Positions 29,401 to 37,194 of a stretch of 64,000 nucleotides of DNA are shown piece by piece. The stretch's first letter is position 1. Each line of letters begins with the position of its first letter. The position numbers were made by a program, and so were the translations under genes. Below the pieces are notes generated by a model that was not told the DNA's origin, did no database searches, and was given only the letters and a program-made list of their open reading frames with translations. Source of the stretch: Comamonas testosteroni (GTDB lineage Bacteria; Pseudomonadota; Gammaproteobacteria; Burkholderiales; Burkholderiaceae_C); contig CP044131.1 in assembly GCA_008727115.1 (NCBI GenBank), positions 3,534,001-3,598,000 on the forward strand, in the 5' to 3' direction.

Positions 29401-29898
29401 ATTGGCTCTGCCAAGGGCGACAAGTTCCGCCGGTTTGCCCAGGGACTGACGCTGGATCATTTGCTGCACCTGGCCAACCAGCACCTCACGCGCCTGCACG
29501 GGCGCTATCTGCTGCGGCGCAAACCCACGGGCGAGTTGGAATTGGACATCGTGGACAGCTGGCAGGGCGATGCGGCACGCGACACGCGCACGCTCTCGGG
29601 CGGCGAAGCTTTTCTGGTCAGCCTGGCGCTGGCGCTGGCGCTGTCCGATCTGGTCAGCAGCAAGACCTCAATTGACTCGCTGTTCCTCGACGAAGGCTTT
29701 GGCACGCTGGATGCAGACACGCTGGAGGTGGCACTGGCCGCCCTCGATGCGCTCAACGCCAGCGGCAAGATGATTGGCGTCATCAGCCATGTGGAGGCGC
29801 TCAAGGAGCGCATTCCGACGCAAATCCGCGTGGAGAAGGCCGCAGGCATTGGCTACTCCAGGCTGGTCACCTCAGGCCAGGACTCTCGAAGACCTTGA
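26413..29898 (+). CDS. sbcC: SbcC, SMC-like ATPase subunit of the SbcCD exonuclease
   Basis: A 1161-residue Rad50-type protein. Walker A GHTGAGKSTLLDAI lies near residue 38; long Gln- and Ala-rich coiled coils (about 200-530 and 580-1000) flank the zinc hook C554-P-L-C557; the C-terminal half-ATPase has the signature TLSGGEAFLVSLALALAL and Walker B SLFLDEGFGTLD. The coiled coils are unusually rich in Gln, which gives long CAG-rich DNA. The final gene of the sbcDC pair; the IS begins 43 bp after it. Confidence 0.96.
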   Translation: MRILKLRLKNLNSLKGEWSIDFSAPPFADNGLFAITGHTGAGKSTLLDAICLALYHETPRLGGVTGSSNDLMTRHTSDCLAEVEFEVKSQRYRAFWSQRRARDKSDGALQSPKVELAQIDADTGEGRILTTHLKDKTRRIAEITGLDFARFTKSMLLAQGGFAAFLNADANDRAELLEELTGTDIYGRISETVFARARDARQALEKQQAQANGMQLLDEATRAELNTQVHQLQAQQSALQTRHQQLQAIQQWQKQMLHTTQEVEQACSAQAHAQQALDDAAPELLRLQAHGPALAIQPMHQRWQQALSQQRTQASLLTQLQQQLHQAQGTHWHLHQNASRLAGHALEQSTLQLQQAQAQESDLAAWLKTHSSHAQLGENLSGWRVQLQQSQQLHQQAAQAQGLLDQWQQSALQLEQQSAAQAQQCSTAAQQVAQTQTQLQAAEQALQQHLSLHGSLSQLRSHWQDAERQLHHWQQLQEHATLRAPLEQQLKINAQALSSNEARLQEQTAEREALRQQYKTLLATEADKQTMLQQERLIQSLQEHRAALQPGEACPLCGSHEHPAIDKYAALNVSAAAAALQQVQAQLKALQHQGEQVSTALTTSHNQQQHLYEQRDALAQQMSQWQARWSALRAQAASPVDEAAWQDLDALLTACGQARQQIEKLQQALIQADAAEQQLRSAKEACQIALQNQQQAEHAQASTRQAQQNLQEQQAQTSKTLQALQLQESELQTRLQTAVAAAGYALPDSSHAEQWIAMRQQEWQQWQRQQEAMHTLGQQIDALQRQCSQAQQDAVHWQQRCEALPALPADAPNASASPALASLPDTLPSCISLLTQTAQSLATLQGQHQQAQAMLDQLQQTAQYAQDDWLQALHSSPFADDEQYASALLPDAEQQRLQSLSEQLHGTVQRAATLLADARQRLAALQAQTLSDEAPETITEQVTQLEAERAQQAEQLGAHRARLKDDDARRTGQQALLAQIAEQEKDSDLWQRLDSLIGSAKGDKFRRFAQGLTLDHLLHLANQHLTRLHGRYLLRRKPTGELELDIVDSWQGDAARDTRTLSGGEAFLVSLALALALSDLVSSKTSIDSLFLDEGFGTLDADTLEVALAALDALNASGKMIGVISHVEALKERIPTQIRVEKAAGIGYSRLVTSGQDSRRP

Positions 29899-29936
29899 CT
29901 GCAGCGATAGATACACAAAGAGCCCCTCAATTACCC

Positions 29937-29940
29937 TTAG
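29937..29940. repeat. Target-site duplication TTAG, left copy
   Basis: TTAG directly flanks the left end of the insertion sequence and is repeated at 31112-31115. It fits the YTAR target of IS5-group elements. Confidence 0.85.
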
Positions 29941-29962
29941 GGAACCTCTGCATAAATCCCCA

Positions 29963-29984
29963 ACGCATGTGCTTGCACATGCGT
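29963..29984 (+). promoter_or_regulatory. Hairpin at the left end of the IS
   Basis: ACGCATGTGC (29963-29972) pairs perfectly with GCACATGCGT (29975-29984). A second stem, CCGGGTGC/GCATCCCGG, follows before the transposase start. Such hairpins commonly shield IS transposases from outside transcription. Confidence 0.6.
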
Positions 29985-30009
29985 GCCGGGTGCGGCAGCA
30001 TCCCGGCCT

Positions 30010-31005
30010 ATGCAGCAATTTGATCTTGGCCTGAACCTTTCCACCAAAAAAACACGCAAACGCGAATTCCTGGAGCAGATGCAGCAAGTCGTTCCATGGC
30101 AAGAGTTGGTGGACTTGATTGCGCCATATGCACCTGAAGGTCACAAAGGGCGGCCTCCATTTCCTGTGGAGATGCTGCTGCGCATTCACTTTATGCAGCA
30201 GTGGTTCAACCTCAGTGATCCAGCTATGGAAGAAGCGCTGCATGACATGCCCTTGTTTCGGGAATTCGTTGGCCTGTCATGGGGCAGTGCCACGCCTGAT
30301 GAGAGCACTATCCTGCGGTTTCGTCATCTATTGGAAAGACACAAACTGGCCGAGCAAATTCTGAAGACGGTCACGGACTTGCTGGAGCGTAAAAAGCTGC
30401 TGCTTCGCACGGGAACCATTGTGGATGCGACGCTGATTGCAGCTCCCAGTTCAACCAAAAACAGCACCAAATCTCGTGATCCTGAAATGCACCAGACCAA
30501 GAAGGGCAATCAGTGGTACTTCGGCATGAAGGCCCATATTGGCGTGGATGCTGATTCTGGTCTGGTGCACACAGTGCGAGGCACTTCGGCCAACGTCAGT
30601 GATGTCGTTGAAGCCAACAGCCTGCTGCATGGAAAAGAGGTTGATGGCTATGGCGATGCAGGCTACCAAGGTGCAGATAAACGCCCCGACATGCCGACGC
30701 CAGAACCTGAGCGCAAATTCCAATGGCATATCGCCATGAAGCGCAGCCAGCGCAAGGCTCTAGACCTTCAGCACCCGGTATCGGCCATGCAAGAGCAGCT
30801 TGAGCAGGTGAAGTCCAAAATCCGGGCCAAGGTCGAACACCCATTCAGAGTCATCAAGCGTCAGTTTGGCCACGTCAAAGTTCGCTACCGAGGCTTGAGA
30901 AAGAACACGCAGCAATTGCATACCCTGTTTGCCTTGGCGAACTTGTGGATGGCCCGTGGCCGTTTGCTAGTGAACAGCCAACCCAAGCCTGGTGTGGGTG
31001 CGTAA
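30010..31005 (+). CDS. IS5-family transposase (DDE)
   Basis: A 331-residue transposase starting MQQFDLGLNLSTKKTRKREFLEQM. Domains in order: an N-terminal DUF772-type DNA-binding region (PFPVEMLLRIHFMQQWFNLSDPAMEEAL), then the DDE core with TIVDATLIAAP (first Asp), GYGDAGYQGADKR (second Asp) and the C-terminal Y-R-K-type region KVEHPFRVIKRQFGHVKVRYRGLRKN with the Glu. All expected parts are present, so it is probably active. A frame extending nine codons upstream runs into the hairpin region. Confidence 0.95.
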   Translation: MQQFDLGLNLSTKKTRKREFLEQMQQVVPWQELVDLIAPYAPEGHKGRPPFPVEMLLRIHFMQQWFNLSDPAMEEALHDMPLFREFVGLSWGSATPDESTILRFRHLLERHKLAEQILKTVTDLLERKKLLLRTGTIVDATLIAAPSSTKNSTKSRDPEMHQTKKGNQWYFGMKAHIGVDADSGLVHTVRGTSANVSDVVEANSLLHGKEVDGYGDAGYQGADKRPDMPTPEPERKFQWHIAMKRSQRKALDLQHPVSAMQEQLEQVKSKIRAKVEHPFRVIKRQFGHVKVRYRGLRKNTQQLHTLFALANLWMARGRLLVNSQPKPGVGA

Positions 31006-31010
31006 AAAGC

Positions 31011-31037
31011 AAGATGCCCGCGAAACGCGGGCATCTT
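31011..31037 (+). terminator. Hairpin after the transposase
   Basis: AAGATGCCCGCG pairs with CGCGGGCATCTT (31011-31037, 3-base loop), five bases after the stop codon. There is no clear T tract. Confidence 0.55.
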
Positions 31038-31111
31038 GAGTGTCACAGGCAAGCAAACATCACACTCGTTCAAGCACTATCACGCTTGAAATCGAGTTTT
31101 GCAGAGGTTCC

Positions 31112-31115
31112 TTAG
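31112..31115. repeat. Target-site duplication TTAG, right copy
   Basis: Matches the left copy at 29937-29940. Confidence 0.85.
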
Positions 31116-31334
31116 CTGCACGGCTTCAACGTCTGTCAATTACTCATCAATCCATAGCAAACAGCACTTGGAAATCCTGTGTAATCGGTTGATTTCAATA
31201 AAGAAAATACAGACCTCGGACAATCTATCTGATCATCAAGTCTGGTGTTAACCCTCTGCGTCCGTATGCCGCTCGCTCCAAAGATGCATGCACTGGCGGA
31301 AGGCCAGGATAACCACCCAGAGGAGATGAAGTAG
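31116..31334. other. Leader region of the first TRAP operon
   Basis: 219 bases with no ORF of note. It must hold the promoter for dctP unless transcription enters from the IS. AGGAG nine bases before the ATG at 31335 is the only firm signal; I recognise no operator. Confidence 0.4.
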
Positions 31335-32450
31335 ATGACACAGGAGACCCAAAAAACCGGCCGCCGCAACCTACTCAAAGGTGCCGCGGTGGCTGCTTCC
31401 GCCATGTCCGTGCCCATGATCAGCACGGCCCAGACCACATCCTGGCGCTTCCAGAGCACCTGGCCAGCCAAGGACATTTTTCACGAGTTTGCGCAGGACT
31501 TCGCCAAGAAAGTCAATGACATGACGGGCAACCGCCTCAAGATCGAGGTGTTACCCGCCGGTGCCGTGGTTCCTGCCTTCCAGCTGCTGGATGCCGTCTC
31601 CAAAGGTACGTTGGACGGTGGCCACGGCGTGATCGCGTACTGGTACGGCAAGAGCCAGGCAGTGGCGCTGTGGGGATCCGGTCCGGCCTTTGGCATGGAT
31701 GCCAATATGGTGCTGGCCTGGCACAACTATGGCGGCGGCAAAGAGCTGCTGGACGAGATCTACAACGGCCTGAAGATGGACGTGGTCTCCAAGCTCTACG
31801 GACCCATGCCCACCCAGCCGCTTGGGTGGTTCAAGAAGCCAGTTGCCAAGGTGGAAGACCTCAAGGGTCTGAAGTTCCGTACCGTAGGCCTGGCGGTCGA
31901 TGTCTTTACGGAAATGGGGGTGGCCGTGAACCCGCTGCCCGGCGGAGAAATCGTGCCTGCACTGGACCGTGGCCTGCTCGACGCAGCCGAGTTCAACAAT
32001 GCCTCCAGCGACCGGGTTCTGGGCTTTCCCGATGTGGCCAAGAACTGCATGCTGCAGAGCTTTCACCAGTCCAGCGAACAGTTTGAAGTGCTTTTCAACA
32101 AGACCAAGTACAACGCCCTGCCAGCCGAGATCAAATCCATCATCGAGTACGCAACGCAGGCCGCCAGTGCCGACATGAGCTGGAAAGCTGCCGACCGCTA
32201 TGCCAAGGACTATGCGGAAATGCAGTCGAAGCAAGGCGTGAAGTTCTACAAGACCCCCGACGCCATCCTGCGCGCCCAACTGGCCGCCTGGGACAAGGTG
32301 ACCACCAAAAAGGCGGCCGAGAACCCCATGTTCAAAAAGGTGATGGACTCCATGCGCACGTTTGCCCAGCGCAGCGGGCGCTGGAAAAACGATACCGACA
32401 TCGACTTCAAGATGGCCTGGAACCACTACTTCGCGCAAAAGCGCGGTTGA
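31335..32450 (+). CDS. TRAP transporter solute-binding protein (TakP-like)
   Basis: A 371-residue periplasmic receptor with a twin-arginine-type leader (GRRNLLKGAAVAASAMSVPMISTAQ). The mature protein shows the DctP fold; the segments VGLAVDVFTEMGVAVNPLPGGEIVPALDRGLLDAAEFNNASSD resemble the TakP/FcbT group that binds 2-oxo or aromatic carboxylates as dimers. Strong ribosome-binding site. First gene of a P-Q-M operon; two hairpins follow it. Confidence 0.9.
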   Translation: MTQETQKTGRRNLLKGAAVAASAMSVPMISTAQTTSWRFQSTWPAKDIFHEFAQDFAKKVNDMTGNRLKIEVLPAGAVVPAFQLLDAVSKGTLDGGHGVIAYWYGKSQAVALWGSGPAFGMDANMVLAWHNYGGGKELLDEIYNGLKMDVVSKLYGPMPTQPLGWFKKPVAKVEDLKGLKFRTVGLAVDVFTEMGVAVNPLPGGEIVPALDRGLLDAAEFNNASSDRVLGFPDVAKNCMLQSFHQSSEQFEVLFNKTKYNALPAEIKSIIEYATQAASADMSWKAADRYAKDYAEMQSKQGVKFYKTPDAILRAQLAAWDKVTTKKAAENPMFKKVMDSMRTFAQRSGRWKNDTDIDFKMAWNHYFAQKRG

Positions 32451-32464
32451 CCCTGGCATAGCAC

Positions 32465-32520
32465 AGCCCTCACCAGGGCTGCGCCTGTCTATGGCTCGCC
32501 ATCCCGCCTCGGCAGGCGGG
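32465..32520 (+). promoter_or_regulatory. Tandem hairpins between dctP and dctQ
   Basis: AGCCCT-CACC-AGGGCT (32465-32480) is followed by CCCGCC-TCGGCA-GGCGGG (32503-32520). They lie in the 116-bp gap after the binding-protein gene and could protect its mRNA 3' end or slow readthrough, giving more receptor than permease. Confidence 0.45.
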
Positions 32521-32566
32521 CATCCCTCTTACTCGCGCCTCGCTGCATCGCGCAGCGGAGACTGCC

Positions 32567-33139
32567 ATGCAAAAAATCCTGCTTGCTGTCGATGCGTTCT
32601 CGACCTTTATCGGCAAGGTCGCAGCCTGGGCCGTGGTGCTGCTGACCTTGCTGATCAGTTGGGAGGTTTTCTCCCGCTATGCCCTCAACAAACCCCATGC
32701 CTGGGTGCTGGATGCGCAGATCATGCTCTACGGCACCATGTTCATGCTGGCAGGGGCGTACACCCTGTCCAAGAACGGCCATGTACGCGGCGATGTGCTC
32801 TACGGCTTCTTCAGCCCGCGCGCACAAGCCGCAGTGGACTTGTGCCTGTACATCGTGTTCTTTCTGCCGGGTGTGCTGGCACTGACCTGGGCGGGCTGGA
32901 GCTATGCCCATGAATCGCTGGGCATTCGCGAGCAGACCTTCTCGGCCCATCCACTGCCGCTGTATCCCTTCAAGTTCATGATCCCGCTGGCCGGGGGCGT
33001 GCTGCTGCTGCAGGGGCTGGCCGAGATCGCCCGCTGCCTGATGTGCCTGCGCCGCGGCCAATGGCCCCGCCGCGCCGAAGACGTGGAAGAGGTGGATGTG
33101 GAAAAGCTCAAGGAAATGGTTCAGGAGGGCAAGGCATGA
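32567..33139 (+). CDS. TRAP transporter small permease (DctQ)
   Basis: A 190-residue inner-membrane protein with four hydrophobic segments and the FSRYALNKPHAWVLDAQIMLYGTMFMLAGAYTLSKNGHVRGDV core typical of DctQ. GGAG precedes the ATG by seven bases. The stop overlaps the dctM start. Confidence 0.92.
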   Translation: MQKILLAVDAFSTFIGKVAAWAVVLLTLLISWEVFSRYALNKPHAWVLDAQIMLYGTMFMLAGAYTLSKNGHVRGDVLYGFFSPRAQAAVDLCLYIVFFLPGVLALTWAGWSYAHESLGIREQTFSAHPLPLYPFKFMIPLAGGVLLLQGLAEIARCLMCLRRGQWPRRAEDVEEVDVEKLKEMVQEGKA

Positions 33140-35079
33140 AGATGCGCAAGGAACTCTGGTTCGGCTTCTCCATCATGGCCCTGGTCGTGCTCTCGGCCAT
33201 TGCGCTGCTGCTGAGCGTTGAAACCATCACCAACGGCCACCTCGGCTTGCTGATGCTGTCGCTGGTGGTCGTCGCCATCATGCTGGGCTTTCCCACGGCC
33301 TTCACGCTGATGGGCATGGGCATGATCTTCACCTGGCTGGCATACGAGCGTGACACCACGCGCACGCTGGACCTGATGGTGCAGTCGGCCTACAAAAGCA
33401 TGACCAATGATGTGCTGATCGCCATCCCCCTGTTCGTCTTCATGGGCTATCTGGTCGAGCGCGCCAACCTGATCGAAAAGCTGTTCAAAAGCATGCACTT
33501 GGCCATGGCGCGCGTGCCCGGATCGCTCGCAGTGGCCACGCTGGTAACCTGCACCGTGTTTGCCACAGCCACCGGCATTGTGGGTGCGGTGGTCACCCTC
33601 ATGGGCCTGCTGGCTCTGCCCACCATGCTGCGCGCCGGCTACAGCACGCCCATGGCGGCGGGCGCCATCACGGCGGGCGGCTGCCTGGGCATCTTGATAC
33701 CGCCTTCGGTGCTGCTGATTCTCTATGGCGCCACCGCCGGAGTTTCCGTCGTCCAGCTGTACGCGGGCGCGTTCTTTCCCGGCCTGATGCTGGCCGGTCT
33801 GTATGTGGGCTATGTGATTCTCATGGCCAAGATCAAGCCCGCCTGGGCCCCCCCGCTGTCGGCCGCCGAGCGTCAGGTCACGTTGCCGTCATTGACGCGC
33901 GAGCTGCCCGCCACCGGCCAGCAATACGCCCCCATGCGCCTGCTGAGCGCACTCAAGGGCCAGCGCAATGCCAATGTCCCCACCGGCTATCTGCTGCGCC
34001 AATTGGCCGTGGTGGTTCTGCCCGGACTGCTGTTCTTGCTGCTGGCTGCCAGCAGCTGGAAGTCTGTGACGACTCCTGTGGTGCAAGAGCAGTTCGAGAT
34101 CCAGCCCATAGGCATGGAAAGCAGCCAATCCAGCAGCTCAGGCACAGGCCTGGCCGAGCCGCCCATAGAAGGTGGCTTGCAGGAACCACCCACCGAAGGA
34201 GGGCTGCAAGAGCCACCCGGCTCGGAGCCCTCCAGCGCAGCGCCTGACGATACAGCCTCTGAGGCGCTGGCCGAGCCAGGGAGTTCTTCCCCGATCGCCG
34301 CGACTGCCAGTCTGGCCGAGGCGCAGCCCGCCCCCACCTGGTGGTGGATAGGCTTTGCGCTGCTAGGGGCCTGCACGGCGCTTTTCTATCTGTTCTTGAG
34401 CTTTGCGCGGCTGGAAATCTTCAAGATGCTGCTGGGCTCGTTCTTCCCGCTGGTGGTGCTGATCCTGACCGTGCTCGGCTCCATTGTCTTTGGCCTGGCC
34501 ACGCCGACCGAGGCAGCCGCCATGGGCGCGCTGGGCGGCTTTCTGCTGGCCGCTGCCTACAAGCGCCTTAGCCTCAACGTGGTCCGAGAGTCGGTGTACC
34601 TGACCGCCAAAACATCGGCCATGGTCTGCTGGCTTTTCGTAGGCTCTGCCATCTTCTCGGCCGCCTTTGCGCTGCTGGGCGGCCAGGAGCTGATTGAGCG
34701 CTGGGTGCTGTCCATGAACCTCAGCAAGGTCGAATTCATGATTCTTTCGCAGATCGTGATCTTTCTGCTGGGCTGGCCGCTGGAGTGGACGGAGATCATC
34801 GTCATCTTCATGCCTATCTTCATTCCGCTGCTCAGCCACTTTGGCGTGGACCCGCTGTTCTTCGGCCTGCTGGTGGCACTGAATCTGCAGACGGCCTTCC
34901 TCTCGCCGCCCGTCGCCATGTCCGCCTTCTACCTCAAGGGCGTGGCACCGCCTTCGGTGACGCTGAACCAGATCTTCCTGGGCATGATGCCTTTCATGGG
35001 CATCCAGATCCTGGCGATCGTGCTGCTCTACATCTGGCCGCAAATCGGCCTTTGGCTGCCGCAGCTGCTTTACAAATAA
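33136..35079 (+). CDS. TRAP transporter large permease (DctM) with an inserted hydrophilic segment
   Basis: A 647-residue permease, about 200 longer than the usual DctM (about 430). The first part (to about 300) carries the expected membrane helices and the GGCLGILIPPSVLLILYGATAG motif; the last part (about 430-647) holds the second half, including FGLATPTEAAAMGALG and QTAFLSPPVAMSAFYLKG. Between them, residues about 312-400 are polar and rich in Pro, Ser, Glu and Gly, including a tandem repeat EPPIEGGLQ-EPPTEGGLQ-EPPGSEP. ATGA overlap with dctQ shows the true start; the longer upstream frame is a shadow. Confidence 0.9.
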   Translation: MKMRKELWFGFSIMALVVLSAIALLLSVETITNGHLGLLMLSLVVVAIMLGFPTAFTLMGMGMIFTWLAYERDTTRTLDLMVQSAYKSMTNDVLIAIPLFVFMGYLVERANLIEKLFKSMHLAMARVPGSLAVATLVTCTVFATATGIVGAVVTLMGLLALPTMLRAGYSTPMAAGAITAGGCLGILIPPSVLLILYGATAGVSVVQLYAGAFFPGLMLAGLYVGYVILMAKIKPAWAPPLSAAERQVTLPSLTRELPATGQQYAPMRLLSALKGQRNANVPTGYLLRQLAVVVLPGLLFLLLAASSWKSVTTPVVQEQFEIQPIGMESSQSSSSGTGLAEPPIEGGLQEPPTEGGLQEPPGSEPSSAAPDDTASEALAEPGSSSPIAATASLAEAQPAPTWWWIGFALLGACTALFYLFLSFARLEIFKMLLGSFFPLVVLILTVLGSIVFGLATPTEAAAMGALGGFLLAAAYKRLSLNVVRESVYLTAKTSAMVCWLFVGSAIFSAAFALLGGQELIERWVLSMNLSKVEFMILSQIVIFLLGWPLEWTEIIVIFMPIFIPLLSHFGVDPLFFGLLVALNLQTAFLSPPVAMSAFYLKGVAPPSVTLNQIFLGMMPFMGIQILAIVLLYIWPQIGLWLPQLLYK

Positions 35080-35100
35080 AACAGGCAGCTCTTAAATCAG

Positions 35101-35186
35101 TAGCTTGTATCGCTTGATGGCAATCACTTTCATAAATAAAACCTTTGAATATCGAAAGCCATCAAGCGCAAGAAGCTATCTTTTTT
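35101..35186 (+). terminator. Long-stem terminator built from inverted short repeats
   Basis: TAGCTT (35101-35106) with AAGCTA (35173-35178) and CGCTTGATGGC (35111-35121) with GCCATCAAGCG (35158-35168) make an extended stem followed by TTTTTT. The right arm contains the short repeat core CAAGCGCAAGAAGCTAT (35163-35179). It ends the dctPQM operon. Confidence 0.7.
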
Positions 35187-35288
35187 GAAATACCTCAATT
35201 ATCCCCAGACCCTGCCCAGACAACCCCTGCCTCGCAGAGTCCAGGGCTTTGCCGTACCATCCAAGCCCTTGCTTGATAGGTACAAGCC

Positions 35289-37073
35289 ATGATCCGAATT
35301 GCAGAACTCAAACTCCCTCTCTCGGCGATTGAATATCACCCCGAGAACCACACCGAATACCAGCCCACGGACAAGCTCACGCAGCTAGCCGCAGAGCGTC
35401 TGGGCATTCCTGCCTCAGCCATTGCCAGCCTGAATGTGCACAAGCGCAGCTTTGATGCGCGCAAGGCCGAACTGCTGGCCGTCTATATCGTCGATATCAC
35501 GCTGACCGACGAGGGCCAAGAGGCCGCGCTGCTGACGCAGTTTGCCGAGCACCCGCACGTCAACCCCACGCCCGATATGCGCTGGAAGCCCGTCGGTCAG
35601 GCCCCGGCCGACCTGGGCGAGCGCCCCGTGGTCGTGGGCTTTGGCCCCTGCGGCATGTTTGCTGGCCTAGTGCTGGCCCAGATGGGCTTCAAGCCCATCG
35701 TGCTGGAGCGCGGCAAAGCCGTGCGCGAGCGCACCAAGGACACCTGGCGCCTGTGGCGCAAGCGCGAGCTAAGCCCTGAGTCCAATGTGCAGTACGGCGA
35801 AGGCGGCGCAGGCACTTTCTCTGACGGCAAGCTCTACAGCCAGATCAAGGACCCGCGCCATCTGGGCCGCAAGGTGCTGACCGAGTTCGTCACCTATGGC
35901 GCGCCGCCCGAGATTCTCTACGCCGCCCACCCGCACATCGGCACCTTCAAACTGGTCAAGCTGGTGGAGGGCATTCGCGAGGAAATTCACCGCCTGGGCG
36001 GTGAAATCCGCTTCGAGCAACGCGTGACCGACGTACAAATTGAAGAAGCAGACGGCCAGCGCCAGCTGACCAGTCTGCAGGTGCTCAACCAGGCCACGGG
36101 CGAAAGCTATACCTTGCCCACCCGCCACGCCGTGATGGCACTGGGCCACAGCGCCCGCGACACCTTCACCATGTTCTACGAACGCGGTGTGGCCATGGAG
36201 GCCAAGCCCTTCTCCGTGGGCTTTCGCATCGAGCACCCGCAAAGCGTGATCGACCGCGCCCGCTGGGGCAAGGACGCCGGCCACCCGCTGCTGGGCGCTG
36301 CCGACTACAAGCTGGTGCACCACGCCAAAAACGGCCGCGCCGTCTACAGCTTTTGCATGTGCCCCGGCGGCACTGTGGTGGCCGCGACCAGCGAGCCCGA
36401 ACGCGTGGTCACCAACGGCATGAGCCAGTATTCGCGCGCCGAGCGCAATGCCAATGCCGGCATGGTCTGCGCCATCAGCCCCGAAGACTATCCGCAGGAT
36501 GCCGAGAGCTTTGCCTGGGCGTTTGACGGCAAGACCTTTGGCGTCGAAAACCTACAAAAAGGTGAGCATCACCCACTCTCCGGCATTGTGTTTCAGCGCC
36601 AACTGGAGTCCAAGGCCTATGTGCTGGGCGGACACAACTACAGCGCTCCGGGCCAGCTCGTGGGTGACTTTGTGGCCGGCAAGCCATCGACCGAATTCGG
36701 CGAAGTGCAACCCTCGTACAAGCCCGGCATCAATCTCGGCGATCTCCACCAGGCTCTGCCCGCTTATGCCATCGAAGCCATGCGCGAGGCCCTGCCCGCC
36801 TTTGGCAAGAAGATTCGCGGCTATGACATGAAGGATGCCATCTTGACCGGCGTGGAAACGCGTACCTCTTCGCCCGTCAAGATTGGGCGCGGCGCAGACT
36901 TCCAGAGCGACAACACACGGGGCCTGTACCCGGCTGGTGAAGGCGCCAGCTACGCGGGCGGCATCCTGTCGGCGGGTGTGGACGGCATCAAGGTCGGTGA
37001 AGCCGTAGCGGCTGCCATTCTGGGCGTCGATGTGCCTTCCTCGGGCGCACGTGGCTCGGGCGGAGCGTTGTAA
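35289..37073 (+). CDS. FAD-dependent oxidoreductase of unknown substrate
   Basis: A 594-residue soluble flavoprotein. The dinucleotide motif VVVGFGPCGMFAGLVLAQMGFKPIVLERG lies at about 114-142 after a 110-residue N-terminal domain. Further motifs are YGEGGAGTFSDGKLYSQIKD, GHSARDTF, FCMCPGGTVVAATSE and a C-terminal GLYPAGEGASYAGGILSAGVDG that closes the FAD site. This matches the conserved uncharacterised FAD-dependent protein family (sometimes labelled NAD(P)/FAD-dependent oxidoreductase). No neighbour hints at its substrate. It is followed by structured repeat copy 3. Confidence 0.88.
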   Translation: MIRIAELKLPLSAIEYHPENHTEYQPTDKLTQLAAERLGIPASAIASLNVHKRSFDARKAELLAVYIVDITLTDEGQEAALLTQFAEHPHVNPTPDMRWKPVGQAPADLGERPVVVGFGPCGMFAGLVLAQMGFKPIVLERGKAVRERTKDTWRLWRKRELSPESNVQYGEGGAGTFSDGKLYSQIKDPRHLGRKVLTEFVTYGAPPEILYAAHPHIGTFKLVKLVEGIREEIHRLGGEIRFEQRVTDVQIEEADGQRQLTSLQVLNQATGESYTLPTRHAVMALGHSARDTFTMFYERGVAMEAKPFSVGFRIEHPQSVIDRARWGKDAGHPLLGAADYKLVHHAKNGRAVYSFCMCPGGTVVAATSEPERVVTNGMSQYSRAERNANAGMVCAISPEDYPQDAESFAWAFDGKTFGVENLQKGEHHPLSGIVFQRQLESKAYVLGGHNYSAPGQLVGDFVAGKPSTEFGEVQPSYKPGINLGDLHQALPAYAIEAMREALPAFGKKIRGYDMKDAILTGVETRTSSPVKIGRGADFQSDNTRGLYPAGEGASYAGGILSAGVDGIKVGEAVAAAILGVDVPSSGARGSGGAL

Positions 37074-37077
37074 AAAG

Positions 37078-37155
37078 GCTCCCCCCTGAGGCGCTTTGCG
37101 CCTTCCCCCCGAGGGGGACGGCAGCTTCGCCGCGAGGCGGCTCTTGCTGGCTGCC
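37078..37155 (+). repeat. Stop-codon-linked structured repeat, copy 3
   Basis: It starts four bases after the TAA of the flavoprotein gene. Hairpin 1 AGGCGC-TTT-GCGCCT; hairpin 2 CCCCC-CGA-GGGGG; outer stem GGCAGC/GCTGCC around CGCC-GCGA-GGCG. The outer stem is wholly different from GACACC/GGTGTC in copy 6 yet pairs fully. Confidence 0.8.
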
Positions 37156-37194
37156 TCTCATCTGCTGCGAAACAGTTTCCAGAGTTTCACCCTT

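Larger units (their letters stand above)
29941..31111 (+). mobile_element. Intact IS5-family insertion sequence
   Basis: 1171 bp, bounded by the inverted repeats GGAACCTCTGCA (29941-29952) and TGCAGAGGTTCC (31100-31111), extending imperfectly inward. It is flanked by the 4-bp duplication TTAG. It carries a single uninterrupted transposase gene. The perfect ends and duplication suggest recent insertion. It sits between sbcC and the TRAP operon and interrupts no recognisable gene. Confidence 0.95.

Noticed and set aside
33043-33135. Upstream extension of the first DctM
   Set aside because: It overlaps dctQ coding sequence; the ATGA overlap gives the normal start.
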